DNA from: Teratosphaeria epicoccoides
Lineage: Eukaryota > Ascomycota > Dothideomycetes > Mycosphaerellales > Teratosphaeriaceae
NCBI GenBank assembly: GCA_021401465.1
Contig: JADDMT010000051.1
Coordinates: forward strand, 1 to 64,000
Direction of reading: 5' to 3'
Length of the DNA: 64,000 bases
In this document: positions 20,829 through 31,381 of the stretch, in pieces
Position numbering within the stretch: the first letter of the stretch is position 1
Layout: the number at the start of each line of letters is the position of its first letter
Notes under the pieces: model-generated
Told to the model about the DNA's origin: nothing
Database searches by the model: none
The model's input: only the letters and a program-made list of their open reading frames with translations
Program-made: the position numbers and the translations under genes

Positions 20829-23750
20829 TTACTCCCATTTCGTCTTCCATTCATCCGTGATATTTTGCAACTCTTGCTCCAGCCGTTGCTTGTCGATCTC
20901 AGTGCCGGTTCCATCCTTACTGAGACGCTTAGCCCTGCGTATCACATCCTTGTATCGCCCTTGTAATCGTAATTCGGCCTCTCGCCTGTCTCTCGCCTTG
21001 CGTGCCAAATACCTCATATCGTTCTCGTCAATGGCTCGCTGGAAGACCTGTCGCATTCGCCTAGAATAGAGTTGACAGCTACTGCCAATTCCCTCGTTGT
21101 ACACCCGCTGGGCCGTACGATTGAACCGCATCGCCAAGTCTTTGTTGCGCTCGACTTCCGGCTCGACGATGGCGTCAAAGCAGTCTTCGCAGATAGTAAA
21201 TTCTGGTAATTTGGGTGTGTAGTGCCAGAGCCCACCAATGAGCAGCGTATCCTTCGTACAGTCTCGCAGCTGTGTTTTGCGCTCCACGAAATCAATGAGT
21301 GCATCCTTATCGGCTACTTGATGCGTCTCAAGTGATCGCTCATGACTGGTGATTAGCGCATTAAGATAGACATTGAAGCGGTTGCTGTCTACTCGAAAAG
21401 CGCACTTGTATTTGCCGTGAGCTGCGCGATTTGGTAGCGGCACGAAGAAGCCATTAAGTGTCGGCAAGAGGCGCTCGACTTTCCTCACATCTGCGTAACA
21501 CAGATGGAAGTCGCGAACATAGAGTCCCTCGGCGTCTCTCAAGCCGTACCAAGTGCGGACAGTTTCATTCTTGCCAGGACAAGGTTCAGATGTCTCTTCA
21601 ATGTCGGCGATATCCTTGAGCAGTAAGAGATCGGTGCAATGCTGCTGCAGCGTCAACACCCAAGCGAGACGAGTCCAGTGTGAAGCACCCAATGAACATT
21701 GAACCTTTGAACTGAAATTAAGCTGAGGCATTCGGCGCACGGAAGGCCTGAAGATTGTACGCTCAAACACATTCTCCACGCATTCTGGACAGAAGACCAG
21801 CTGCGGAGCACCAATCACGGTATACCAGTCGTCGTAGCCGGCGACGGGATCGGAGCGAGGGCAATCCGGCAGGCCCTTCTTTAGCAGAGCTGCGAGTTCT
21901 TTCTTCGTCTGCGAGGATACAGCAGTAGCCTTTGGCTTCTCGCCGGATTGGTATCTGGTATTGACAGTCGGCGTAAAGGTGGCCGCAGTGTGTCGAGTGG
22001 ACAGGATGGGGCCCGAAGCCTGGTCATTGGTTGACGCACGGGCTGTTTGTGAGGCAGCACGAGAAAAAGTCTTTGAAACACCATCAGATGTTATCCCAGA
22101 GACCCGAGCGGGTAGGCATTGATACTCCCGTTCTGAGGGCATGTGAGAGCTTGCGAGAATTGGGCCATCATCGACCGGGTACGGTAGGCTGCTACTAGTC
22201 TCGGTTCTTGCGGGACCGCACGCTCGGCGTACATCGTCAACAGACTCTTGCCGCATGGATTGCTGCAAACGAGATGGCGTCTTTGGCCGGCGAGCCGCAT
22301 TGGCTGCCAATAACGCACTCCAGTCAAGATCAGTCCTTGGTAGGCGTGGCGAACCACCGAGAGTTTGAGCAGATGGCGTAGACGGGTGGGAGCTATATAT
22401 CGAGTCCTCACGTGGTGGGCTCTCCTGCTTGTCGTGCGAGAGCTCCCAGCTCGTCCTGGGCGACCGTCGAGGCGAGCGATCCGGACGCGGCAGGGAGGAA
22501 ACGTAAGATGCCGCAGAAATGCCAGAGTTGAATGAGCCAGCTGGTGAGACACCTCCTGACGAGGCATAGCTTCCGTCTCTTGACCGCGAGCGTACATCCA
22601 AATGACTTGGCGTGCCCGGTGCTGACGTAACAGCAAAGTCGTCAAGCTCGCTCAAGGCGTCGGACACTGTCAATGGAGACGGTCGCGTGGACTTGTCCAT
22701 CGGGAGACGTGGCAAAACCGTGCTCGAAGTATCCGTGTTCCTGCGGACGCCGAGAGTCCTCTTCGCTAAAGGAGCACTCGAAGGAGTAGCGAAGTCAACG
22801 ATATCCGTGTGGGAGCTAGATATCCGTGCGTCTGGTCTAGTCCCGGCAGAAATCGGCCCTCTCCGATTATTGTGACGTTCATCATCGAAGACAGCCTTCT
22901 CCCCTGAGCCGGAGCTAGAAAAATAGTCCGGGCTAACTCGCGAAGACGGGCTACGATGATGACCATCGACGAGAGGCGTTGACGGTGTGGATGTTGATAT
23001 GGATTGTCCATGTCTCCGCGATCGAGGACGGGTAGGCGGCGGCGTCAAGCTGTCGGGTGACAGGAACTGGCTGCCAGAAGAAATTTCCTTCTTAAGCGGC
23101 GTCGGTTTACTGAACGAATATGGCGACGAGGTCCGCTTTGACATTTCAGGCACGGTATTGTGAATTTTCGTGTTAAGCTTCGACGGCCTTCGTTGGAGCT
23201 TTCGTGCGCGTTCATCTTCGCTTGTCGGCGGTGTTGGGATTCCAGTTGAACGGGCCTTGGAGCCTGACACATTGGAGCTGTGTTGCTCTGCCTTGGCAAT
23301 GTGCTTGAAGTACCCAGGCACTTCCTCGATGACTTGTTCTTGATCGATTGTGCCGCGCGAAGGCGGCGCTTCAGCCATCCTGATCTCCCTTAACAGCGCG
23401 TGCGCGCCTGCCTCCTTCGCCAATGACTTCACCTCCTCTTCAACGAACGGCTGCGGTGGCCATGCAGGATGTCTCCAGCTTCGCGACTTGCGCCGATGCA
23501 ACGTATCATGATCCACAGGCGGCGCATGAGGATAGTAGCCCGAATCTCGTGGGTCGGAGCTGCGCTTGAACGCCTTGCGGTCACTGACATCGCTGACCCA
23601 GATCGTGTCTGCCTCAGCACCTTGTCGCGAGCCCGAACTAGCGTACCCGACGTTTGTGTCCGGAGAATAGGCAGGCTCATGATCTCGACGGTAGAATGAA
23701 TCATGCCGTGAAGTACGTTTTCGCTCGTGCGTATCTGAGTGGAGAGCCAT
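20829..23750 (-). CDS. Large conserved-looking fungal protein with disordered N-terminus and Cys-containing C-terminal domain
   Basis: This is 973 residues in one exon. Residues 1-620 are Ser/Pro/Arg-rich and disordered, with many SP sites (SPRRSPRTSW, RLPRTDLDW). The C-terminal 330 residues form a compact domain: GYDDWYTVIGAPQLVFCPEC, FSSKVQCSLG, HWTRLAWVLTLQQHC, HLCYADVRKVERLLP, KYKCAFRVDSNRFN, LIGGLWHYTPKLPEFTICEDC, ending in a Lys/Arg/Glu-rich helix. Paired Cys (CPEC, CEDC) could bind zinc. I believe this is an ascomycete-specific family without an assigned function. I cannot name it. Neighbours give no clue. Confidence 0.8.
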   Translation of the reverse strand: MALHSDTHERKRTSRHDSFYRRDHEPAYSPDTNVGYASSGSRQGAEADTIWVSDVSDRKAFKRSSDPRDSGYYPHAPPVDHDTLHRRKSRSWRHPAWPPQPFVEEEVKSLAKEAGAHALLREIRMAEAPPSRGTIDQEQVIEEVPGYFKHIAKAEQHSSNVSGSKARSTGIPTPPTSEDERARKLQRRPSKLNTKIHNTVPEMSKRTSSPYSFSKPTPLKKEISSGSQFLSPDSLTPPPTRPRSRRHGQSISTSTPSTPLVDGHHRSPSSRVSPDYFSSSGSGEKAVFDDERHNNRRGPISAGTRPDARISSSHTDIVDFATPSSAPLAKRTLGVRRNTDTSSTVLPRLPMDKSTRPSPLTVSDALSELDDFAVTSAPGTPSHLDVRSRSRDGSYASSGGVSPAGSFNSGISAASYVSSLPRPDRSPRRSPRTSWELSHDKQESPPREDSIYSSHPSTPSAQTLGGSPRLPRTDLDWSALLAANAARRPKTPSRLQQSMRQESVDDVRRACGPARTETSSSLPYPVDDGPILASSHMPSEREYQCLPARVSGITSDGVSKTFSRAASQTARASTNDQASGPILSTRHTAATFTPTVNTRYQSGEKPKATAVSSQTKKELAALLKKGLPDCPRSDPVAGYDDWYTVIGAPQLVFCPECVENVFERTIFRPSVRRMPQLNFSSKVQCSLGASHWTRLAWVLTLQQHCTDLLLLKDIADIEETSEPCPGKNETVRTWYGLRDAEGLYVRDFHLCYADVRKVERLLPTLNGFFVPLPNRAAHGKYKCAFRVDSNRFNVYLNALITSHERSLETHQVADKDALIDFVERKTQLRDCTKDTLLIGGLWHYTPKLPEFTICEDCFDAIVEPEVERNKDLAMRFNRTAQRVYNEGIGSSCQLYSRRMRQVFQRAIDENDMRYLARKARDRREAELRLQGRYKDVIRRAKRLSKDGTGTEIDKQRLEQELQNITDEWKTKWE

Positions 23751-24942
23751 CTAGGCTGTTCTGCTGCTTCATGGGAGGCACGCAAGTCGCTGTAAATTTG
23801 GAGTGCAGGCAAGAACGAAGAACGCCGAGTGAAGGACGGCAAGAGCAGGAGGGGCAGAGAATGAAGCCCTCCAGCTTGTCAGAGCCTCGCTCCACCTAAT
23901 CCGCGCAAAACGTTTCGAAGTGCTTTCCCGAGAGGAGTGGGAGGCACGCTGCCCTGCCCGCACCTGCTTCTGACGTTTGTCGTTTGTTACAGTGTCGAGG
24001 AAGTTGGTGGCGTATTCCAACGTCTAAACGAATCCTTTTCAATTGCGGATTCCACTGCCACGTGCTTGGCTCCAAGCCGCAGATTCACCGCTTTTCCACA
24101 GGTACACACCCAATCGCGGCGCTACCCTGCCATGCAATCTCTCGTAGGTCATCAGCGATGCAGCCAAGGGAGGTACTGCAACATGACGAGTTCATGCGGG
24201 GATCACGCCTCCTTCATGCAATGGGACGATTTCGACAATTACCTCCGTATGGCTAATGTCGTTGGCTTCAACGCGATGACAAAGGCTCCTGTCCGCGGCG
24301 TCCATTGTATCACATCACCACGCACCCACAAGTTTCCATGGAGTACCGCTCGCAAACCTTTGCTCCGTGCTTTGGGTGCAGCGCAGTCGGACATAGAGTT
24401 GCGCCCTGTTGGTCCCGCAAGTGCGCCATCGCTGGCCATACCGTCCTCATGCGCGTGTGCCGCAGACAACGTATAGCGAAGTCCTGGTGTGCCCAGGTAC
24501 CACAACATCCGGTCGACAGCTGCCGTACCCTCGGGGCGCATGTTGGACCTGATTCGCTGTCATGCACGACAGTAGTGGATGACACGCAGCGACAGGGACT
24601 GAGACGCCTTGGGCAGCACTGCCTTGTGCGACGGGCTCTAGTCCGAGGACCCCAGTGCCGAGTCCTATCACAAGCGTGCATCAGCAGAGCAAGCGAAGAT
24701 GCTGATGAGCATTCTCATCCTCAACTGCAAGAGCACAGCCTCGTCCGATTACCGGACGGGCTTCCTAGGTGGGTAGCTGCCGTAGGGCTTAGCAATAATG
24801 CTACTGGCCAGCTAGCCGAATAGGGAAAGTTTCAAGCTGTTTGTGGAGAGCTGCCACAATTTGACCGTGGACGACAGTTTCAAGCAAGACACCTTGGACA
24901 GCAATCAGTGTCGGGCGAGCGGTTCTGAAACGCAACTGCTAA
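23751..24942. other. Intergenic region
   Basis: This lies between two divergent genes. A 172-codon plus-strand open stretch (24305-24823) and a minus-strand one opposite it match nothing known and have poor start context. No gene is called. Confidence 0.5.
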
Positions 24943-26970
24943 GTGGACACATCACTGTCTGCAGGAAGGAAGTTGGCACAGTCAATCCGGTACAATGGTC
25001 CAACATCATGGCTCATTGTGGGTGCTTCACGCGGTATCGGCCACGAATTTGTGCGTCAGCTACTCGAACGAGGTTCCCTGGTCTACGCTACAGTCCGCAA
25101 TCGCGAGGCGAAGCATGACATCGCATACTGGACGGAGACCGCCGTCACTCCAACGAAACTCAAGACATATGATGCGACGTCTTGTGCGAGAGCAGCATCG
25201 GTGTACGACCATACGCAGGTCTATGGCTCAAAAAGGGGGAAAGCATGTTGACTAGCTAGCAGGGACTCGTGGCGGAGCTCACGCAGGAAACGCCAGGCCT
25301 GCGACTGGACTATGTCATTGTCAGCGCGGGTGTCTTGAAGTATCCGAATGCGAGACGACAGATAATATCAGCATAAGCGTCTTTGGTCATGGCAGGTACT
25401 GGTTGGTGTGTATGCAGAGAGCGACCGAGATGTGAGTGCGCACCAGCCTTTTGCGTCACTGCCCTTTTCCGTCCCATGATTAGCACCGTGCAGCTGATAC
25501 ACTGGAGCTCGCACACGATGGCTGTGCTGGTCACAATAGACCTTGGCGTGTAGAGCCTCTGATGGGCAGCTGCGGCGCGCTCCAGGTTATTCGACGTGGC
25601 GAAGCACCTCAGTTCAGGCCTACACCCCCTGCCGGACAAATGGCGTTCGCGGCAAGGATTCAGCATTGTGGCGCACGATCCTCAAGGCACGTGCTTGTTG
25701 CATGGTGCGATGTGCCTGCAGAGACGGCATCCGATTCAGGGTGTCCAATGCCCAGAAACCTGGGAAAACATAGCGGAGCTCGGCGTGTCAAGTGATGCCA
25801 ACACTGAACTCACCGAACGTCGGGTTCTACGACGCCGCTTATCAGTCCTTCAATCCCGTGCATCACTGGACTATCCGCAGCAGACATCGCTCAATGCATC
25901 AATGCGTCAACGACAACCGTCAGTCACTGGAGTCGATCAGTCAGCGACTTCGGCAGACCTTCGTCAACCTGTAGACCAGATTGTTTCGCGATATATATCA
26001 TCGGTCCTACCTTTGAACCCGACCTTTGAACCCGTAGTCGAGATGACACGCTTCATGCGGTGTTCAGGCTGCAACATGGTCGTCGATACCGTACGTATTC
26101 TGGCAGGTCTGAGAAGCGAGAGCTCAAGATCTGGTATATCCTCCGGACCGACGGAGCTGTGACTCAATAATGGCGCCCTATGACCCTTTCACTGGGCCAA
26201 CATGATACCGCATTGGATATACTCGACCCAGGACAAAGGGCATTTGGTGACCAATCTACCTTTCTGCAACAATATGTCTGAAATATGCGCTCTGCAGGAA
26301 ATGTCCAGTTTGGCGATCTTCGGTCACGAGCTCCACACTGCACGTCGGTTGGGACACATTGCACCTCACTGACATACAACGAACAGCTCATACGACGATC
26401 TCGCTTTTCACCTGCACACCAACACCATCGGACCGATCATTACTGCCCAAAGCCTCCTCGCTGCCGGGATAGCGATCGGGACACTGACACTCATATTCTC
26501 CGATTCCGGCTCCACGGGTCGCTTCTTGGAGGACGAGGACGGCTTTGCAGCGTATGGGGCCAGCAATGCGGCGTTGAATCAAATGACGAGAAACATGGCG
26601 AGTCTTGGCGCATGCCTTGTTGGTTTGTGATCGCGTAGCGGGATGACTGATGGTGATGCCAGGCGGCTGATTTGAAGCGCAACGGGAGCGAGATTACGGT
26701 TATATGTCTGCATCCTGGAGAGGTGAAAACGGATATGGCGAAGATCGAGGGCTTGACTTGGGAGGTCGAGGGGCAGATGACTGCTGAGGAGAGCATGAGG
26801 CATTGTATCGGGACAACTGAGAGCAAAGGACGGAAGGATGCCGGCACGTTCTGGACTTGGGAGAATAAGGTAAGAAGATTTTGATGGCGTGGTCTTTGAC
26901 TGCAGTGCTGACAGAGGAGTAGCCGTCTGGTAACGAATTCATCAAATACAACATACTAGCTCGACGGTAA
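24943..26970 (+). CDS. Short-chain dehydrogenase/reductase with a very long intron and GC donors
   Basis: This is a classical SDR assembled from six exons: about 24943-25218, 25263-25349, 25418-25431, 26387-26597, 26663-26869 and 26923-26970. The Rossmann nucleotide site is LIVGASRGIGHEFV (TGxxxGIG type). LDYVIVSAGVLKYPN gives the NAG-like strand, and the catalytic pair is in YGASNAALNQM (YxxxN/K). The end reads VICLHPGEVKTDMA. Frames close only if intron 2 (25350-25417) and intron 4 (26598-26662) use GC instead of GT donors, and if intron 3 is 955 nt. Exon 3 is then 14 nt and restores RATEIS. The gene may be functional with rare GC-AG introns, or in early decay. The substrate is unknown. The start Met is uncertain. 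Confidence 0.65.
25432..26386. other. 955-nt intron content, probable insertion
   Basis: The segment begins GTGAGT and ends ACAG, and exact removal rejoins GAG-AT with C-TCA to restore the SDR frame. At 955 nt it is over ten times the other introns. It holds a 188-codon open stretch (25596-26162) of unknown type, a short direct repeat of CCTTTGAACCCG near 26008-26035, and a loose inverted pair (CGTGCAG...TGGAGCTCG at 25487-25511 against 26326-26344). A non-autonomous element inserted into a normal intron is plausible, but no clean target duplication was seen. Confidence 0.5.
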
Positions 26971-26995
26971 GACAAACACGGCTCAGGTGAGGTCA

Positions 26996-27887
26996 TCATG
27001 CAGGCAGCTCTCCTTCGACCGACTCTCCCTGAGCAACAACGGCACTTACCTGCTTCCATTCTTCCGTCCTACCTTCGGTCACGGCTTCCCTTGCCGACCT
27101 CAACATAGCTCGGTTGACATACTTTTTTTCGCCCTCAAACCTTTCGATCTGCTTCCCCGTCGGCTGGAACCTACATAGAGGAGAGAACAGCTGAGCCGCC
27201 GGCGTCGTCTCAAGATACGCAGGCAACCCCGCCCCATCAGCCTCCTCAATCCCGACTTGGATCATTTGCCCTGCCATGCCGCGGCGTCGGTGAGCTGGGT
27301 CCACAGCGAAGGCGCCGGGATCTGAAGGTTGTCAGCCGGAGAAATATAAAGCTTTCGACAGGTCTTGCGCCAGAAGTCAGCATTTCCATTCTAGTACTCG
27401 TCTCGCTGTCGATCAACCTCTTCTTCAATGCCACGGATCAGTGCGATGTTGACGCCGTCGGGTTACGTTTCGTTGTCTGCGTTGCCAGTAGCTTTTCGCT
27501 CGGCTTTGTGCTGGTGAGTCCAGGTCAGATAGCCGGTTTTGAACCAGACGGCGTAGCCTGCTAGCCTGCGGTATTGGAATCGTAGTCTTTTGGGACCCAC
27601 GAATTGTTAAGCTGGCAGGGTTGCTGAAAGTGATATTCTGAGGACTGCTTACAGCTTTTAATGAATACTGCGAATGGGTTCTGGAGGAGGTCGGTGTACT
27701 TTTTCATGCGCCATGCAAAGATTTCTGGGTGGTCGTCTCCGTGTTCCCAGAGCTGGGTGTGGAGGGGATCGTTGGCGAAAGCGCGGTCAGGGCACTGGAC
27801 TATGCTTGGAAGGTCGTCTAGGTTTGCTGATAGGATGGTCTACTGAGGTCTGCTCTTGACGTTGCCGTTTGTCTTCAGTGATTCCAT
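26996..27887 (-). pseudogene. GNAT acetyltransferase, disrupted by three in-frame stops
   Basis: A GNAT gene can be followed through the stops: LDDLPSIVQCPDRAFANDPL, HPEIFAWRMKKY, then after an intron (GTAAGC donor near 27656) LAGYAVWFKTGYLTW, IRGIEEEVDRQRDEY, and DFWRKTCRKLYIS. After a junction the acetyl-CoA loop AVDPAHRRRGMAGQMIQVGI and YLETTPA follow. In-frame stops are TAG at 27840-27842, TAA at 27463-27465 and TAG at 27391-27393. The first and last fit C-to-T changes at CpA (CAG to TAG; TGG to TAG on the other strand). The last 100 codons are open from 27304. The substrate is unknown. The gene ends 26 bp from the convergent SDR gene. Confidence 0.75.
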
Positions 27888-28611
27888 GGCCACAGTGTGA
27901 AGGTGTTATGGCCAGAGAACGAGTGATGTGCATCGGTAATACAGCTGCTATGACATGGGACGTGATGGTACTACCACTGCACGCTGAGGGTCTGGTCATG
28001 TGTGTTCCACGTTCTGCGATTAAGCGACAGCTGATCGAGAAGGTGCGTTTTCATTTCTAGGCATCCTCTTTGGATTTGCCGCTCTGGGAGCTCTAGAGAT
28101 TGATTCGAAGGATTCATAGCCCGTGCTGCATGCGAGATAGCGATATCCGAGGTGTACTTTCAGGGGAGGGTGCATTCTTCAAGAGCAACATTCTGCTGCA
28201 TGCGAAAGGCCGCGCTCTGCCATGCGATGGATAACGTTAGATCAATATATGCTGTGTTATTGCTCCGTGTTGTCTCACATTATTATTTTCATGCCGTCGC
28301 GAAGCGTCACAGCCCGAGCTTCCCAAATAGGCAGTAGCTTTGTTGATCTGTTTGGGCTGTGGCTCTCAACTCAGCCAAGCTTCACCAGATGTTATTACGG
28401 ACACTTCATACTACTTCGTACGTCCACTCACTGCACATGAAATTCTCAACCGTCTGCCGTTCTCTACAGCGTCAGGCAAGCGTAAGCATTCCTCCCCCTC
28501 TGAGCCGGCAACCGTCTCGCTAATGAGTTTGGAATGCTACCAGACATCTGCAATAGCACTGTAATCAGGACAGACGGCACAAGAGCAGGATACCGCCGTT
28601 GAGAGGCGACG
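27888..28611. other. Intergenic region
   Basis: This is the upstream region shared by the GNAT relic and MOB1. No coding or repeat signal was seen. A short AT-rich patch lies at 28230-28280. Confidence 0.5.
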
Positions 28612-29730
28612 ATGACTTCTTTCATGCAGACAATGTTCGTACACAGCTCCCCATTGCAGCCTTACAGCGCCGTGCCCAAGCCCTTGCCTGCCCTCAAAAC
28701 AAACATCCTCGCGCAGTCAGAGTCCTCCCTGCACATCGACTACCCGGAGAGTCCCCAGAGCGTCAATCAGTCACCTCTGCAACACCACATTCAGGATATC
28801 TTTGATGGCGACCAGAACTACACTTACAGTGCCGGCCGGGAGAAGAGGCGACACGAGCAGTCGCGCATTCCTGTTCCAGCTCCACTCAAACAAGAGTCCC
28901 GACACCACGAGACTTCACGACCGAAGACGACAGGCACAAAGGCACAGGGCTGGGTGGCAGAAATCCTGAGCCGCAAGAACCCGATCACTGACTTGTTGAC
29001 GCGCAGTAACTCCAACGCGAGGAACAGGGGCACCGCGAGTTTCCAGCCGACCCAGAAGAAGGCGCGGGGCAGCAATGGTTGGCAGCTGAAGCAGTTCGCT
29101 GAGGCGACGCTGGGAAGTGGGAGTCTGCGGAAAGTGGTGCAGTTGCCGGAAGGCGAGGACAGGGATGAGTGGCTGGCTGTGAACGGTATGCCAATTCTGC
29201 GTCGATTGAACACAGAATTCATGCTGATACAATGGTATATGATAGTCGTCGACTTCTACAACCAACTCAACCTCCTCTACGGCGCCATAACTGAATTCTG
29301 CTCCCCCACCACCTGCCCAGAGATGAAAGCGACCGACGAATTCGAATACCTCTGGCACGATCCGCCCACCTACCCCAAGCCGACCCGCCTCCCCGCGCCC
29401 ACCTACATCTCCCTCCTCCTCGCCTGGACCTCCTCACACCTCAGCAACGCCTCTCTCTTCCCCACCGCGCCTGGCGTGCCCTTCCCAGAAGGTTTCGAGA
29501 AGACGGTGAGGACGATTTTCAAGAGGTTGTATAGGGTTTACGCGCACATTTACTGTCATCACTACGGGGTGGTGAGAGGGTTGGGGCTGGAGGCGCATTT
29601 GAATACGGGGTTCAAGCACTATGTGCTTTTTGTCGAGGAGTTTGGGTTGGCGGAGGAGAAGGGCGGGAAGAAAGGGGAGTGGTTTGGGCCGTTGGGAGAG
29701 TTGGTGGAGAGTATGTTGAGGAGTGATTAA
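28612..29730 (+). CDS. MOB1: MOB1-family kinase activator
   Basis: Mob1 binds and activates the NDR/LATS-type kinase (Dbf2/Sid2) in the mitotic exit/septation network at spindle poles and septa. Conserved blocks are [84 protein letters not shown] and [18 protein letters not shown]. Metal ligands sit in EFCSPTTC and the HIYCHH region. Removing 28635-29006 (372 nt) and 29186-29245 (60 nt) gives exons of 23, 179 and 485 nt and a 228-residue product, the normal Mob1 size, starting [16 protein letters not shown]. Both introns are multiples of three and lack stops. Retention of the first would add a 124-residue Ser/Pro-rich insert near the N-terminus. The gene is intact either way. Confidence 0.9.
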   Translation: MTSFMQTMFVHSSPLQPYSAVPKPLPALKTNILAQSESSLHIDYPESPQSVNQSPLQHHIQDIFDGDQNYTYSAGREKRRHEQSRIPVPAPLKQESRHHETSRPKTTGTKAQGWVAEILSRKNPITDLLTRSNSNARNRGTASFQPTQKKARGSNGWQLKQFAEATLGSGSLRKVVQLPEGEDRDEWLAVNGMPILRRLNTEFMLIQWYMIVVDFYNQLNLLYGAITEFCSPTTCPEMKATDEFEYLWHDPPTYPKPTRLPAPTYISLLLAWTSSHLSNASLFPTAPGVPFPEGFEKTVRTIFKRLYRVYAHIYCHHYGVVRGLGLEAHLNTGFKHYVLFVEEFGLAEEKGGKKGEWFGPLGELVESMLRSD

Positions 29731-30217
29731 GTGGGGATGAGAGGAGTTGAACATTGGGGTGTTTCAGGGTGCATTGTGATGGTATTTTGTCTTTACTGGG
29801 AGGTAGCACAGATGTGATGAGTTTATGAGGCAGGCGAGCGACTTTTGAAACCTGCGTTTCAGCCGCGTGGAGCAGACTTGGAAGCGCGTATGTGACACTA
29901 CGAACAAAGATCTGACTTTTGATGGCTCCCTGTTGCAGCTCGCTGTGGCAGTTTTGTTGTGACTTATGCCTATAACGATATTCAAGTTAGCCAGTGCGAG
30001 GGTGAATGGAACAGAGTAGCAAGGCGCGAGAATCAAGATTGATCAGACAGCAGTTGGACAAAAGTGAATCCACATTGTAGTTCAGAACAGGTCTGTGTAT
30101 ACTTATGTTTTATCATCATGCAAGGGGTGGAACAATGGAAGAGTGTGAGCCGTACCATTTCGCTTTTGGCGTGACTTGCCGATGTGAAGCATTGCTGGAG
30201 CTCGACGCATTCGGGTC
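29731..30217. other. Intergenic region
   Basis: This lies between the convergent stops of MOB1 and the histidine phosphatase. Nothing was recognised. Confidence 0.5.
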
Positions 30218-31213
30218 CTAGGTGGTACGCTGCTTCTTGAAAAAGCCATCGAGCTTCTTTTGCCCTTCGTCATGGGCTAGCCTGCCGATGCCACCTCGCT
30301 GCCGTTTCAGACCGACGAGGTGCTGCTTGCTGTCGATGGCTAGAATTATGGTCGACCAGCCCTCGAGGGTAGATGGCTTGTCCTTAGAAGGCTGAGATCG
30401 ATTTTCCGTTGCAGTAGGGCTGCTCGGGTCAATGGCAATACTGGCATCTTGCGGCTGCATCGGTGATGGGATGCGTATCGGCAGTGTCTGCGCGTCGCAG
30501 TCGGCAGGAGTCACAAGCTGAGACGAGTGTCCGACAGGGAGATCCGGAGCCTTGTCTCTCGACAAAGCCAGCTCCAGATATCCAGTGTTACTCCACCCTC
30601 CCAAATGCTCCAGCACCAGCCCATCCCTCGTCGCCGTTATCTCAGGCGTGATGGTCAAGCTCTTGCGGGGCAGACGCAACAACAATCTTCTCCAAAGAGT
30701 CGAGAGCAGCATACCATGCGCAATTACGGCCACAGTCATGTCTTCTGCCCCTGTAACTTCCAGCAGAGGTAGAAGGTGCTGGTCCAGGAAGGTGTCCGCC
30801 CGCTTGCCCATCGACTCTTTGCTCTCGATATCCACAAAGCCTGAGTCATTCTTGTGCTTCTCAGAATGCGCATCTCTGCCAGTCTTGCGAGGGTCAGTCT
30901 TGGCGAAAAATGGTTTGCCTTCGTAGAAGCCGAAGTTTTGCTCGATTAGGTCAGGGACTTTGACAATGTGCAATGCGCCTTTGCCATCTTGCGCATCTGA
31001 CTGAGGATTCCGTATAGCTTCCGCGGTCTTGTGCGCCCTGCTCAGCGGAGAGGAGAAGATGTGGGTGAAGTGGACGTGGGTCTTTGCAAAATATTCGCCC
31101 AGTCGCTGTGCCTGATCCACGCCATAGTTTGTGAGGGCGGAGTCGCGCACCCCGGCGTAGAGGCCGGCAACGTTGTCAACCGTCTCGCCGTGGCGAATGA
31201 GGTATAGCTTCAT
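30218..31213 (-). CDS. Histidine phosphatase (phosphoglycerate-mutase-like)
   Basis: This is a branch-1 histidine phosphatase. The start is put at 31213 (MKLYLIRHGETVDN), since the catalytic motif normally begins within the first ten residues. An upstream Met at 31234 adds seven. The phosphohistidine is in LIRHGET, FSSPLSRAHKTAEAI gives the second Arg, IEQNFGFYEGK holds the acid, and VAVIAHGMLLSTLWRRLL gives the second His. After about residue 240 a tail of roughly 90 residues is poorly conserved, with Pro/Ser-rich parts and a basic end (KRQRGGIGRL, KKQRTT) that could act as a nuclear signal. Such fungal proteins resemble fructose-2,6-bisphosphatase or TIGAR-type phosphatases. The substrate here is not known. 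Confidence 0.85.
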   Translation of the reverse strand: MKLYLIRHGETVDNVAGLYAGVRDSALTNYGVDQAQRLGEYFAKTHVHFTHIFSSPLSRAHKTAEAIRNPQSDAQDGKGALHIVKVPDLIEQNFGFYEGKPFFAKTDPRKTGRDAHSEKHKNDSGFVDIESKESMGKRADTFLDQHLLPLLEVTGAEDMTVAVIAHGMLLSTLWRRLLLRLPRKSLTITPEITATRDGLVLEHLGGWSNTGYLELALSRDKAPDLPVGHSSQLVTPADCDAQTLPIRIPSPMQPQDASIAIDPSSPTATENRSQPSKDKPSTLEGWSTIILAIDSKQHLVGLKRQRGGIGRLAHDEGQKKLDGFFKKQRTT

Positions 31214-31381
31214 TGAGAGGCATGATCGTGCCAAGAATTAATTATTGACTGTGTTGTGCGCGAAAGAAGCAATATGTATTTAGGTAAATTCGAGTTGGCA
31301 AAATGCTGGTCTGTGCTTCCTGAAGCTGCCGCCATCGCGCTCGAATGTCAGTGTCCTTCACCACAGGATTTCGTGGCCATG

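Noticed and set aside
25596..26162. 188-codon frame as an independent gene inside the SDR intron
   Set aside because: No domain or start context. Reported only as content of the long intron.
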